Positions 10,621 through 20,001 of a stretch of 26,196 nucleotides of DNA are shown here, piece by piece. This DNA comes from Larix sibirica. Lineage: Eukaryota > Streptophyta > Pinopsida > Pinales > Pinaceae. Every line of letters starts with the position of its first letter. The stretch's first letter is position 1. The notes beneath the pieces were generated by a model. That model was not told where the DNA came from, did not search any database, and worked only from the letters and a program-made list of their open reading frames with translations. Position numbers and translations under genes: made by a program. The stretch spans positions 1-26,196 of the forward strand of contig NWUY0304063296.1 in NCBI GenBank assembly GCA_004151065.3, written 5' to 3'.

Positions 10621-11209
10621 TAGGATTCTACCGGTTTGATTATGCCAACCAGGATTAGTCTTCAGCCAGTCAGTGTTCTAACTCTTCTCAGGGCAGCTAT
10701 TGTAAGTCATTGCAGCTATTAATTATTCTCAGTGCCAGAAAGACACATATACCCTTTATAAGCTCTACTCAGTCAGTGCAACTCTCTTATTATTGCTACA
10801 AGGTCATCGCAAAAGATTGGCATTTTAGGTGCGAAGCCACTCGCTTAAGCCTAGACCTTTAGCCTTCGGAAGCCCATAACCTTTCAACTTCTGCAATAAA
10901 CTTTATACGCATTACAATTAAATACAACTCAATCAATTATATACGTTGATTCACAATTTAAGATCAGACGCGAAGGAAAGGTCTTCTTGGAGGGGCTTTA
11001 TAGAGTCTTTTGGAAGGGAGGGGATATATTTATCATTTATTATAAGGCCAGGTTGAAAGATTGGTTCCCGGAAAGTAGGTTGCCCAAGCAATAAGTGTCT
11101 CGGTCGATTAAAAAACGTTTGAAATGGGTTTAAGGCAAAGTTCTGTTTATACGGGGTCAATTTATATCCGGACGGGATCAATAACTCAATTTGTTCTATA
11201 GTAAAAAGA
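10621..11209. other. Unassigned sequence with a 76-codon minus-strand frame
   Basis: The minus-strand frame 10951-11181 is rich in Pro, Leu and Phe and starts at an ATG. I see no known ribosomal protein, transporter or polymerase motif in it. Its ordinary mixed composition makes it a slightly better hypothetical than most frames here, but chance is the simpler explanation. Confidence 0.3.
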
Positions 11210-11289
11210 AATTAATTTAATAATTCCCGTAGCCTTTGGCCTGAGGCGCTTAAATTGCCAAGTTAAGGGTTAAGGTAATGCACGTAGGG
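11210..11289 (+). repeat. Dispersed repeat R4, copy B
   Basis: This is the partner of 2648-2726. It keeps the CCCGTAGCCTT core and the GGCCTGAGGCGCTT variant of the palindromic centre, which has lost its perfect symmetry here. The same GTAGGG closes the similarity. Confidence 0.75.
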
Positions 11290-11844
11290 TAACGATTCCA
11301 AAGTGCCCAAGCAAGCCTGTGAATTATAAAAGTTCAGATAATTAAGCTGGTCTATTAAGGTTTGGACGCCAGCCGGGTCCCTTTAAATGGTAGCATAGCA
11401 CTAAAATTGATAAGAGTCGCCCCACCCACCCATGTCACGCTCAAAGTTCGGTGCTAAAGAATATAATCCTAAAAAGCAAGAAGGCGGGGTATTACAAATA
11501 CTCTAAAAATTTTGAATTAGAAAGTACTTACCATATCCAAAAAAAAGGTAAGGTGCTCGATAAGAGAGAATAAATATAGGTGGATTGCCCCAGAAGTGTT
11601 TCCAGTTGATTTGAAAAGCCTTCGAAGCGTCTTAAAAAAATACACTATTTGGTTTTCCGGGGTTGGACAGGTAAATACATAGTTACAACCTCGTTTTAAT
11701 AAATAGGGAACTCTTCAATAACGTGCCTTAATTACCTACGCCCTAATACACTGGACCTAACTTGTTATTGCCAGAAGTATCAGTCCTGGACCCACCGCAA
11801 CTGGGATTGGATCGCCACAAGCCAGCCTTCGGTGACCAATCAAT
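11290..11844. other. Unassigned AT-rich sequence
   Basis: Short A runs (11540-11546, 11633-11640) and scattered words of family R1 (GCTCAAAGTTCGGTGC near 11440) are present. There is no open frame over 60 codons and no RNA gene. Confidence 0.45.
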
Positions 11845-11875
11845 GGTCCCCCTAGCCCCTTTCCTAGGGGGGGCC
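11845..11875. other. Strong GC hairpin (CCCCCTAG / CTAGGGGG)
   Basis: CCCCCTAG at 11848-11855 pairs perfectly with CTAGGGGG at 11864-11871 around the loop CCCCTTTC. Outer GG (11845-11846) and CC (11874-11875) can extend the stem past a small bulge. It is the most GC-rich stem I found. It may stabilise a transcript end or mark a recombination site, but no flanking gene supports either role. Confidence 0.75.
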
Positions 11876-11924
11876 ACCCTATATAATATTTATGACCTGA
11901 AGCCAGCCTATTCCTAAGTGCTTC

Positions 11925-12045
11925 TAACTGCCCTGCCTCACCCTCTCAGCTATCTTACCTGCCTAACCTAGCTTCTCTCTCCATCCCTCCCTCTGCTGTG
12001 GCTCTGCTCTGCTCCGCTGTTTCTTCTTTCCACTATTATTTGGGC
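11925..12045 (+). repeat. Pyrimidine-rich tract with CTCTGCT/CCCTGCC units
   Basis: The plus strand is dominated by C and T, with CTGCC, CTCTG, TCCCTCCCTC and CTGCTCTGCTC words. It mirrors in kind the purine-rich tract at 8870-9160 but shares no long match with it. Simple-sequence expansion is the likely origin. Confidence 0.6.
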
Positions 12046-12195
12046 TTCTCATATTTCGATATGTAACAACCTTTTACCTCCTACCTTTACCACCTTATGA
12101 ATGAATCTTAGTTAGTGAACTATTACTATAAAATAGCCTTATTACTAACTGTCAACAACCACAATACTTACTCATCCTGCTTACTTACTCCTAAA

Positions 12196-12500
12196 CACTT
12201 GCTTCATGAATCTTTTGTGGGTGGGTACAGCTGCTAGATCTTCTATTGTACGGACGGAATTATCCAAGATACGATTGATGACTGAAGACAGCCAGATTGC
12301 TAGGATATACCCACTTCCCTTTCATTTTAGTGTTACCAACCACCTTTACCTTTTACCAACCGTACCGGCTCACACACTTTCACTTAGTCCAGTCATTCAC
12401 GGGCGGGCTTCCTAACCACCCACCTTGCCTTCATGAATCTATGTTCCTAGGCACTATTGCTATTGTTCCGTGCTACAGCATTGCTAGGAGATGCTTTCAT
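12196..12500 (+). repeat. Pair of diverged direct repeats about 200 bp apart
   Basis: CACTTGCTTCATGAATCT at 12196-12213 matches CACCTTGCCTTCATGAATCT at 12421-12440. Downstream, ATTGCTAGGA recurs exactly at 12296-12305 and 12480-12489. The two anchors differ in spacing by about 40 bp, so the copies carry indels. Two open frames (12206-12415 and 12297-12599) cross this duplication in different phases and are not credible genes. Confidence 0.6.
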
Positions 12501-12756
12501 GTACGAATACGAAATAAACTTTGTTATTGGACCCCCGAAGAGTGTTTGCTGCTGATACTGACTGAATGCGGGAGAGGGAGGGGGGGATGCATGTGGTAAT
12601 GCAAACTGGTTGGACTTCTATTTTCTCATATATTGGTAACATGTCTTAATTGATAAGCTTAGACGTTAACAAGCATGGTTCTTTATCTTCTGGTGGAACA
12701 TGGGAACTCCCTACATTCACTGCACGAAGCCATTCACCGAAGCTCTTCACTAACTC

Positions 12757-13160
12757 AATCACTCACTGTAAAGCCAAGCCTTCCTTGTATGGCCCTACCA
12801 TAAATAATGTGGGCAGGTGATACTGACTGGCGGGTATGGTAAAGCGGGCGAATGATAGATAAAGTGTATGAAACGGAATGCGGGTGAGAATGGTGTTAGA
12901 ATTGGGGAATGTGTAATGCGGGGCGCAAGGAGGTGTTCATCGAGCTGTAGCGGTACATCTTCTAGCGGTAGCGATCCTTCCACATGAGGACAAGCAATAG
13001 CGATATCACCCATCCATCTTTATTTTCACCCGGGCTCTTTCAAGGGGCTATTTAGGGCTTCTTCATAAACCAAGGCTCCTCCTTAGGGTTACTCGCTGGG
13101 GTTCCTATTTTTAAAGCGCTACTCTTTAAACAGCTGCTGTTCAAAGCTAAGGTTCCTAAG
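12757..13160 (+). repeat. Dispersed repeat R3, copy B
   Basis: It is colinear with 4789-5385: AATCACTCACTGTAAAGCC and CAAGCCTT at the left, then GTGGGCAGGTG, AAAGCGGGCG, AATGCGGGGCG (12913) and, at the right, CAGCTGCTG followed by AAGCTAAGGTTCC. The centre has an additional run of GCGGTA words (12948-12972). The 72-codon minus frame at 12795-13013 is a reading of this repeat. Confidence 0.65.
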
Positions 13161-13460
13161 TCGATTCCCACCCAAGGTGTGTAGGTCTGATGCATAGGTT
13201 ACCAAGTAAGGCTGAGAAGTTGTCTTACGAAACCATAGGTTTTATTCTTAGAGTCCTAAGGCAAGTCCCGCCCAAGGCAGAGCGTAAGGCAGTTTCAAAG
13301 GCTGTTACTAAAAGGGCAGAGTGATAGGCAGTAGGTTCTAAGTTTGAGTTTACAAGGGCTAGTCCCACCAAAGACAGTATGTACCCAAGAAAGGAAGAGT
13401 TTCAGGCAGTTGCCAAGGTTTTAGTTTATAAAGTATGTTTCCGAGGCTGGGTTAAAGGTC
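13151..13460 (+). repeat. Degenerate tandem repeat, period about 100 bp, three copies
   Basis: GGTTCCTAAG at 13151 recurs as GAGTCCTAAG at 13251 and GGTTCTAAG near 13334. The associated TTCCCACCCAAGG-type string recurs near 13166, 13264 (AGTCCCGCCCAAGG) and 13361 (AGTCCCACCAAAG). GGCAGT/GGCAGA words follow in copies two and three. Spacings of about 97-100 bp support a true tandem array now heavily eroded. Confidence 0.65.
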
Positions 13461-13499
13461 TTCCAAGGAAGAAGGTCCACCACGTTTCATATACGACGC

Positions 13500-14125
13500 A
13501 TTGACCCGAGTCAACCTTTTTTTTTTAATGCTCACCCGACGAATTAAACCACTGACTGCAAACCTCGGAGCCTAGAGCCTACAATGGACTCTGTCGAGCA
13601 ACTAAAAGAGAATTGAAGTTGCAACAAACCAATACTGATAGATTGTGACAAACACCCATAATTGGGTGCATATTGTAAAGAGAAGGGATAGAGACCTTGA
13701 GAATAAAGACAATAAAAGATCAATGGGTTGTAGTAAGAAGCTAAGCAGATGCACAACCCAGTGTCATGGGATGCAAATTGACAAGGAATTCAACAAGCTG
13801 ATAAAGAGCTAGATTAGTTATTCCAATCCAGTAGGCATGTCCAAGCTTAGTTGTGCCAGCTCAGACCAGTCATGCTTATAAACTAGAACTCCTTATAACA
13901 ATTGAAGGAGTTGGTTATAGTGGACTAGAGTTCAAGAAACCAGACCAAACATGCCCAACATTGAGATGGGATAATGTATACATGGCAGGCCTTAACATTT
14001 TGGTAGGGAAATGGTCAAAGGAATTGGATTAATTCATCGGCTTCAGAGACAGATTTTTATAGGTAGTCCTCGAGTTGGGCCCCTCGTTTGGAAAGGAAGG
14101 CCCTATGCTATAAAATAAGTGGTAG
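13500..14125. other. Comparatively repeat-free island
   Basis: This stretch lacks the R1-R4 vocabulary and has the look of once-unique sequence. One plus-strand phase is open without an ATG-defined gene for about 55 codons around 13868-14030. I see no conserved motif. A 70-codon minus frame (13544-13756) is likewise unrecognised. It could be a captured nuclear or retroelement fragment, but nothing in it proves that. Confidence 0.4.
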
Positions 14126-14152
14126 ATTTAGAATCCAACAAGACTGGTGGGA

Positions 14153-14213
14153 GTGTTAGCTTGCTTGTTAGCTTGGAAGCTTGCTGAGGAGCTTGTTAGC
14201 TGGGTGTTAGCTG
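14153..14213 (+). repeat. Short degenerate repeat of GTTAGCTTG / GAGCTTG units
   Basis: GTTAGCT occurs four times in about 60 bp, interleaved with GCTTG and AAGCTTGC variants. This is local slippage-type sequence. The minus-strand 61-codon frame over it (14128-14313) is an artefact of low complexity. Confidence 0.75.
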
Positions 14214-14924
14214 GGGCAGAAGCTGGCGGTATGGATGTGGATGGATAGGCGTATCGGAGCAGATAGATGCGGGAGGTATGAGATAGAAAGGAGATAGATA
14301 CGGACGGATCCATTTGCCAGACATACCGGACTGTGTGGCGAGCGGGATGCGGATTACTTACGTGCTTATTGCTCGCTATATTGATTGCTTTTCTTGATTG
14401 GAATAGATAGATCGTCGGCTGGGACTGATTGATGAAAGCTTATATATATATGATACCTGCTAATTGATGCTCGCTGGATTGGTTCGGAGAGCACTTGCGT
14501 ATGTTGAAGCATATCTCCTATATCTCCTGGCCACTCCTTCCGGCCAGCAGGATCAGCAGAAGATTAAGTTCTCCATTCGTTGACCTCAATTGATATGCTT
14601 GTATGTAAACAACATGGCTTCAATGTCTTCAGGTGTGAACGAGGGGGATCTAGTTATAAAGCCATTGTTAGCCGCTAAACATTGCAGCTCCTACAGATGA
14701 CGATAGAGTTCTCACAGGGATAATTAATCCAAGCCTCAGAAGGCCTAGTAATAAATCAACATTGGGTTAACCATAAAGGTATGTACTCGGTATGTCTTAA
14801 TTCAATTTATGAAATGTGAAGGCCATCCGTCCGGCAGTTAAAGCAGCTAAAGGTCAGTAAACCCTCCCTATTGGAACCATGTAGGAGCATGCAACTAAAA
14901 GTCATTCCTTGGCTAGTGACCTCC
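14214..14924. other. Unassigned intergenic sequence
   Basis: GGATAG/GATAGA words near 14230-14310 and an AT-only TATATATATA run near 14442-14451 are the only local features. No gene or RNA was recognised. Confidence 0.4.
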
Positions 14925-16200
14925 ACCTCCATCCAGCCGCCCCGCCATGTCATCCAGAATTGGGAGGAGCATGGGGAGCTACTCAAAGGCCCTCATTGAA
15001 TCGATAATGCACCCGTGTCTAATAAGTTCTGGCTGTTGATAATAAATTTGGCAGTTCAACAATTTATGTGAAAGGGAAACCCTCTCGGCTAATTAGACTA
15101 TCCATCCAGCCATGTCTCATCAGTTCTGGCTTTATTGTGAATCCGGCTGGCAGTTCCACGATCTAAGCTTCAGTTCTGAAGTTCCAACCAAGGATCTCCC
15201 TCCGCTGAAGTTATGACTGTAGAGATAGAATAAGCCAGTTCCTACGATCATACGACTGAGCGATCTAAAGCAAATAAGGATAGTAAATAGTAAATCTCAT
15301 AGTGGTACCCCCAAAATATGTAAGTGTTTGTTGGTTATCGAAGCCCGTGAATGCTCAAAGCAAAGGTCGCCACGCCAGCCGGTATAGAAAGGGTTGACGA
15401 CGCCACACCAGGTGGATAGCATGCTTATAAGTAAAGGGTTACTAGCATGCATGCTGTATCCTCCTATTCCTTGCTAAAGCAAGAGATGATAAGAAACAGT
15501 TCAGTAAAGGTAAAGTTGTTTCATGCCATGCCATCCCGGGTATATAGTTAGTTGTACCTCCTAGGATTCATGAAGTAATTGGTCTAGGGCTAACTAACAT
15601 ATATCGGTCTTCAGGTGGGTAAATATTGAATAACACTCCGTGCCTCGTCTTCCTGGCTTCAGCAATGACTGCATATCCTAGGGGTGAAGGGAGTAGCAAG
15701 TGATAGAACAGGTGGTATGCGCTTCAGTAAGGGGTAAGTGAAAGGGTTCATAGAAGCTGTACCCTACTGATGATATTCCTGGTTGAATTAATTATTGGTT
15801 GGTAAGGGACTCAATCTCCTAGGGTTAAGGCAGTAATAAAGTCAAGGGTAAGGTGATTCGGTCCTGAGAAGAATAGGTAATAGCAATACCCATAAGGGAA
15901 AACGTGGTACCTATAATAATTCATAAGGCAAGGTAATTTATTTCCTGGTAGCAATGGAGTCATAATGAATTCCGAAAAGTATCTATCTGAAAGCCCGTCT
16001 CAAAAAGAGAAGGTATAGTGGGTAGCTCCCCTCCCTCCCCCTCCCTAAGTGATTAATGAAAGGTGGTATAGGGAGAAGGCATTTCTAGGTCTTAAGGTGA
16101 AAGGTGGGTGGTTCTAATTCCTGAATCGTATCCTGGGCAATGCTCGGCCGGGACAATAATCATAGTGGTATCTACAATTAATGAGGGAAGTGTTTAGGTA
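14925..16200 (+). repeat. Dispersed modular repeat superfamily R1, block 2
   Basis: The first 350 bp hold three to four degenerate copies of a unit with CCATCCAGCC-CATGTC, CAGTTCTGGCTG and GGCAGTTCC-ACGATC, near 14928, 15016, 15114 and 15179. Next comes GGATAGTAAATAG with GTGGTACCCCC (15278-15312) and AATGCTCAAAG (15352). Then follow GTTTCATGCCATGCCATCCC (15518), a GTACCTCCTAGGATTCATGAAG part (15554), TCAGGTGGGTAAATA (15611-15625), and CTTCCTGGCTTCAGCAAT within the 21-bp identity to block 1 (15646-15666). Weaker echoes of the GTGGTAC module continue to 16200. Confidence 0.75.
15418..15455. other. Pair of perfect palindromes, AGCATGCT and AGCATGCATGCT
   Basis: The 8-bp palindrome at 15418-15425 and the 12-bp palindrome at 15444-15455 share the AGCATG half and can also pair with one another across an 18-base spacer. 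They lie within R1 block 2. Their role is unknown. Confidence 0.7.
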
Positions 16201-16374
16201 AAAGTAAGTATGGTGATTGGTAACAATAAAGTGGTAAGTAGGAAGAAGGCTATTTATAGTAGTCATAGTAGTCCCCAAGTAAGATTCATTAATCAAGTGC
16301 TATTGAACGCCCGCCCCAATGGTCTAAGTTCAGATAATGGATCCGTTCTATCTATTATCTAAAAGCTCGTTGCC
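16201..16374. other. Spacer between R1 block 2 and the 68-bp repeat
   Basis: AT-rich sequence with GTAAGTA, GTGGTAAG and TAGTCATAG words. The polypyrimidine stretch just upstream (16027-16047) is C-rich simple sequence. The short minus-strand frame 16114-16296 is not supported as a gene. Confidence 0.4.
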
Positions 16375-16560
16375 CATCCAGAGTCATACCAGCAAGAGCG
16401 ACCAAAGACGCCAATCGTACCAGGCCTTGATCTCGGTGAAATTCAATACTGAAAGGTGGCGTTTACCATCCAGCAAGACCAGTTGTACCACGCCCGGATA
16501 TCTGTGAAATTCAGTAATAAAAGGTGGCGTTGTTGTTGCCTGTTCAACCAGTAACTATAG
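16375..16560 (+). repeat. Imperfect tandem repeat, period 68 bp
   Basis: GTGAAATTCA at 16436-16445 recurs at 16504-16513. In both copies it is preceded by GTACCA(G/C)GCC and followed by AAAGGTGGCGTT. CCAGCAAGACCAGT near 16470, TGTTCAACCAGTAAC near 16540 and TGTTGGACCAGTATG near 16677 show that weaker copies continue downstream. Confidence 0.75.
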
Positions 16561-16940
16561 TGTGTGAGGTAGTAAGAGGGGCCTAAGTGTGTTTCGGGGA
16601 GTAGAATCCTTATCGGGTGTATCAGGGCATGTATCGCAGTAAATCGAATCTGTCATAAAAGTTGTGGTGTCTTGCCTGTTGGACCAGTATGTGTATTTCT
16701 TTTAAGCTTAGGCGGTATAGGTTTCGGAGTAAGGCCTCTGGTCCTGATTGTTGGGTTTTTCAGGGGTTGTTGGGTTCGGTAGGTAAGGCACTACTTCTCG
16801 GGTTGGGCAGGGCATGTAGTGTATTAAATATCCTAAGTCTGGCCAGCACTGTTTCACCCCACTCACCAGCTATCTCTCTTTGAAAGTATAATAGCGGTAC
16901 CATACCATAGTAATAAGCATTACCAGCGAGCATTCCTTAC
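16561..16940 (+). repeat. G/T-rich degenerate repeat continuation
   Basis: TGTTTCGGGGAGTA (16592) and AGGTTTCGGAGTAAGG (16719), AGGGCATGTATCGCAG (16623) and AGGGCATGTAGTGTA (16808), and several GTTGGG/GGTTGTTGGG words indicate a unit of irregular length. The 73-codon plus frame at 16662-16883 lies on these repeats and shows no domain. Confidence 0.5.
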
Positions 16941-17152
16941 CGTTCGAGAGCCAGTCTCAAAAGCAGCAAAGAAAGCAGCAGCTCCGGGCACATCTAATAA
17001 AGATCCGGATCCCACACTAATTGATGCAGTTGTTAATGTTTCCGTGTTACACCCTCCATCCAGTTATAGATTCATAGCGAACAGATTAAGTTCCATGCCC
17101 AGATCTAACTGTCAAGCTATAGGTAGCGGGTGTAGTTCTAAGGGATGCCTAT

Positions 17153-17180
17153 CCAAGTGCAATTGATCCGGGCCCAGTTT
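17153..17180 (+). repeat. Direct repeat flanking array 2, left copy
   Basis: CCAAGTGCAATTGATC followed by a CGGGCCCAGTTT stretch matches 17514-17541 with few substitutions. The two copies bracket the 92-codon minus-strand frame about 361 bp apart. They are most simply one period of the larger array, in minus-strand reading the string around SerIleAlaProGly/SerIleAlaLeuGly. Confidence 0.7.
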
Positions 17181-17513
17181 CCTAAGTTTAATCAATCCCA
17201 GCAGGAGCAGAGACGATAGAAGCGAAACCAATTCTAGTTTTTCCACCATCAATGGCAGATCCAAATCCATTTGAAGCATCCGTCGTAGACCCGGTTGTCT
17301 TACCACCATCAGCGGGAGAGGGAGCATCTGGGCCTGCATCCTTACTTTTTCGAGAGCTAGTTGGAGCTCGATCAGATCCCGTGGACCTAGTTGACTGAGC
17401 AATATAAGTTCCAGCTTCCTTCCCTTCGTTCGGATCCAAATGCCTATGTGGGTCATCCAGTTTCACCTTTTTATTTGGTTAACTGAGTTTACCCTGTTTC
17501 TCCGGACCCCGTT

Positions 17514-17541
17514 CCAGGTGCAATTGATCGGGAACCAGTTC
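17514..17541 (+). repeat. Direct repeat flanking array 2, right copy
   Basis: CCAGGTGCAATTGATC, then GGGAACCAGTTC, is the partner of 17153-17180. It sets a long period of about 361 bp for the minus-strand array. Confidence 0.7.
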
Positions 17542-17649
17542 TTTTCTAATGTAAGTGATCCTTACCTTACCTGACCTCCAGGCGATGGCTTTATTTCTCC
17601 CCCTATGTTTATACTGCTTTCAGAAGGAAGACACTTTTACAACAGCCAA

Positions 17650-17727
17650 CCTTACTCGCTACCGCTCCAACAGCCTTACTCCCTACCGCTCAAACAGACA
17701 ACCTTACTCGCTACCGCTCAAACAAGG
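17650..17727 (+). repeat. Tandem repeat, three copies of a 24-28 bp unit
   Basis: CCTTACTC(G/C)CTACCGCTC(C/A)AACA starts at 17650, 17674 and 17702. The second unit is four bases longer at its end. It is the clearest short tandem array in the middle of the window. The 65-codon frame at 17555-17752 spans it and contains the repeat peptide only, so I do not call a gene. Confidence 0.85.
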
Positions 17728-17990
17728 ACACTCTATCATACCACTTCATTGAGTATCGTATCTGTATACCTCTAGCACTTAATAGGTATTACTCTTTATA
17801 AGACTTTATCCCTTAATACCTTATACCTATGAACTTAATAACTGTTCACAGACGTGATGGGGGGAAAAAGAAAGCATTCGTACAACAATAAGAAAAGAAA
17901 GCAGCGTGAGAAAGCAAGCAGCTAGATATATTCTGTTTTCTTTAGCCAGCCGATGACGGGCCTATTGCTCTGGGAAATCAGCGGTGGTAA
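17728..17990. other. Unassigned sequence
   Basis: AT-rich, with CTTAATA and ACCTTATACCT words (17775-17830) and an A/G-rich stretch (17860-17925). No gene was recognised. Confidence 0.4.
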
Positions 17991-18131
17991 GCGCCTACGG
18001 CAAGGAAGCGTGCGGTAGATGGCGCCTACGGCAAGAGTCTCCCCCAGCACGGTAAGGAATTCGTGGCAGGAAGGAAACTCTATCTCTTCAATCGAAGGAA
18101 GTCGTGGAAGGAAGTAATTCGTGGCAGGAAG
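17991..18131 (+). repeat. Two interleaved short direct repeats
   Basis: GCGCCTACGGCAAG occurs exactly at 17991-18004 and 18022-18035. AATTCGTGGCAGGAAG occurs exactly at 18058-18073 and 18116-18131, with a variant GTCGTGGAAGGAAG at 18101-18114. Exact copies this close suggest relatively recent local duplication. Confidence 0.8.
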
Positions 18132-18479
18132 TAATTATATCTATTGTCTAACTCTCATCCATATCCTTGAAGTGTTGTTGTCCATTACATTAAAGGAATT
18201 TATGACTCACCTGACCTTAGTAGGGTGAGGAGCACTGACCACTGCTCTTCCTTGGTATTGCGACCGGTAGGGAGCACCTATTTCCCGCCACGCTCGGGAA
18301 GGAAAGAACCTGCGTAAACCTGCGAGTGAGAGGGAAGGTCATTCACCTGCTTCTGCCAGAGCCTGTGTATCCTTCTGCGAGACGGTCTGACCACCCAACG
18401 TCTGTCTGACCACGTTATCCCCAACGATTGACATTCAAGGGGGCCTCCGGCCTCCTCTGTCTGAACTAGCTGAACATAC
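18132..18479. other. Unassigned sequence
   Basis: A mixed-composition stretch with a 67-codon minus frame (18278-18481) that has no recognisable domain. TCTGACCAC (18386-18394, 18404-18412) and CCTGCG (18308, 18319) recur locally. Nothing supports a gene. Confidence 0.4.
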
Positions 18480-19447
18480 ACCAGTCAATAGCGTGATACT
18501 GACTGTATCTCGGTAGCCTGTAAGCGATCGAGTCTATTACTGTACTGAGATATGGCCTATGAGCGGCTTACTAAAGGCACTAGAACCTTTGTGTCGGGCC
18601 GGGAAAACCATACCCCATACCCGACTGTTGTTTGGTCACCCTCCCCCGGAAGTCGTCTGCCATTGAGCCCTCCATCCAGTAGGTCGCCCTTTTTTTATAA
18701 CAGCCCCATACCTAACCCGTGACTACAAGTGATACGGATGACTTCAGCTCGAGGCGAACACGAAGTGATACCGTAATAGATGCAATAGCGGGGTCTTCCG
18801 TCTTCCCCTGACAGCGATCGATATCCTAGTCAAGCACAGCACGTATATCCAAGATTTATAGGGCAGGATCATATATAATAATCAATTAAGAAGGTGTGTA
18901 CATGATCCGGCCGGTGATGTATACGACTTTATCAATTGAATAAGGGATTGTAAGGGTGTGCAGTTTACTTTTGTAGTACCCACCCCTTAACCGGTGGAGT
19001 TCTGACCGGGTTCCATTATTGCATGACAGTGTATAGCCAACGAATTGCTTTTCGACTGACTTGACTATATGGATGGCATGGCTTTTGTTCTACTAGACGG
19101 ATATGGATTGATTTTCCCTACCTCCTCTATCCTACTAGCTATAGGTAGAAATAAAATCTAAAGGGTGATTCTAATAGCTTTCATTTTATGTTGTTTCGTT
19201 ACTGCCCCGAGCATAAGCGTTTCAAGGAAAAGCATTCAACAAGCGACCAAACATGGAAAAACCATCCAAAATGATAGAAGGGTATACAAACCATAAGTAG
19301 TAGTTCTTTCTTCCTAGCCAAGCATTCACCGGAACAAGCACTCCCATATATATGCCCCGCCCCGTAAGGAACAAAATAAGTTTTGAATATAGGTACAGGG
19401 TTTGAAATAATATCTGACTAATGTCGTGTTATGGAGTTATTCCTCCC

Positions 19448-19461
19448 CCTATATATATAGG
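19448..19461. other. Perfect 14-bp palindrome CCTATATATATAGG
   Basis: The string is its own reverse complement. It lies inside the repeat-poor island. It may simply be an AT microsatellite bounded by CC and GG. Confidence 0.8.
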
Positions 19462-20001
19462 TCGTCGAGCGCTACTATTTGTTTTAAGTGACTCAATCAT
19501 TATGGGTGAGGGTACGAAGTAGTGAAGAACCCTAACTTTACGTTCGCTTCGCCCCAAGGAAAGTAAGCAAGGTTTACCCGGTGGAACCTAGCAGTTGTCT
19601 ATTTGGGAGACCCACTCAATGTAGGGTTTTGTTTCGGGCGTTTTCACTAACTAAAGAAGACACGTCATTCTGCTTCCTATATGAGGGAGCTAAACGCATC
19701 TTATGAGCGGTATCTTCCAATAATTAATTAGATAAATACGCGTCATATCACTAAATCTGGTTTTCGTCTCAGGTTGAAAAAGCAGAGCTAGAAAAGAAAC
19801 TGAATTATCCTTCGACAATGCTGCTATTATATATGTAATTACGCAGGCGGCTCAAATCATCGATCGTACCCTAGCAGTTCTAAGCACGCTGTTCGTCCTT
19901 TACTTTCGGATTCAGGTGCCTAGGTGCGTAGCGGTATGGAAATTCTGAAATGAATCGAGTTTAATATAGTGCGAATTCTCGACCCCGGTAGATTATTATG
20001 T

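Larger units (their letters stand above)
16945..17545 (-). pseudogene. Codon-like Ser/Thr/Gly/Ala/Asp-rich array on the minus strand (array 2)
   Basis: Read on the minus strand, the DNA translates in long coherent tracts as low-complexity Ser/Thr/Gly/Ala/Asp/Pro-rich peptide. Phase A covers about 17545-17456. Phase B covers about 17466-17050 and includes an uninterrupted 92-codon frame, 17466-17188, with a GTG first codon. Phase C covers about 17045-16945 without stops. In-phase stops are TAA at 17489-17491, 17471-17473, 17188-17190 and 17086-17088, and TAG at 17182-17184 and 17149-17151. No TGA occurs in phase. Words such as GCTGATGGTGG, ACTGGG, GGATCT and GATGCTTCAAAT resemble the array at 24847-26196. 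I infer a decayed repetitive-protein gene or triplet-periodic non-coding repeat. I recognise no named family. Confidence 0.5.

Noticed and set aside
10951-11181. 76-codon minus-strand frame considered as a ribosomal protein fragment
   Set aside because: I compared it mentally with plant mitochondrial ribosomal proteins and found no convincing shared motif. It is kept only as an unassigned frame.
12355-12385. AACCGTACCGGCTCAC, which on the minus strand resembles a group II intron domain V (GAGCC...GTACGGTT)
   Set aside because: The two halves are adjacent without the required stem, bulge and GAAA loop, so no domain V can fold.
12795-13013. 72-codon minus-strand frame with a clean start
   Set aside because: It lies wholly within repeat R3 copy B and has no motif. 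The corresponding part of copy A does not keep the same frame.
13501-13526. Terminator-like TTGAC-CCGA-GTCAA stem followed by a ten-base T run
   Set aside because: The stem is only 5 bp, no gene lies upstream, and intrinsic terminators of this kind are not expected if this is plant organelle or nuclear DNA.
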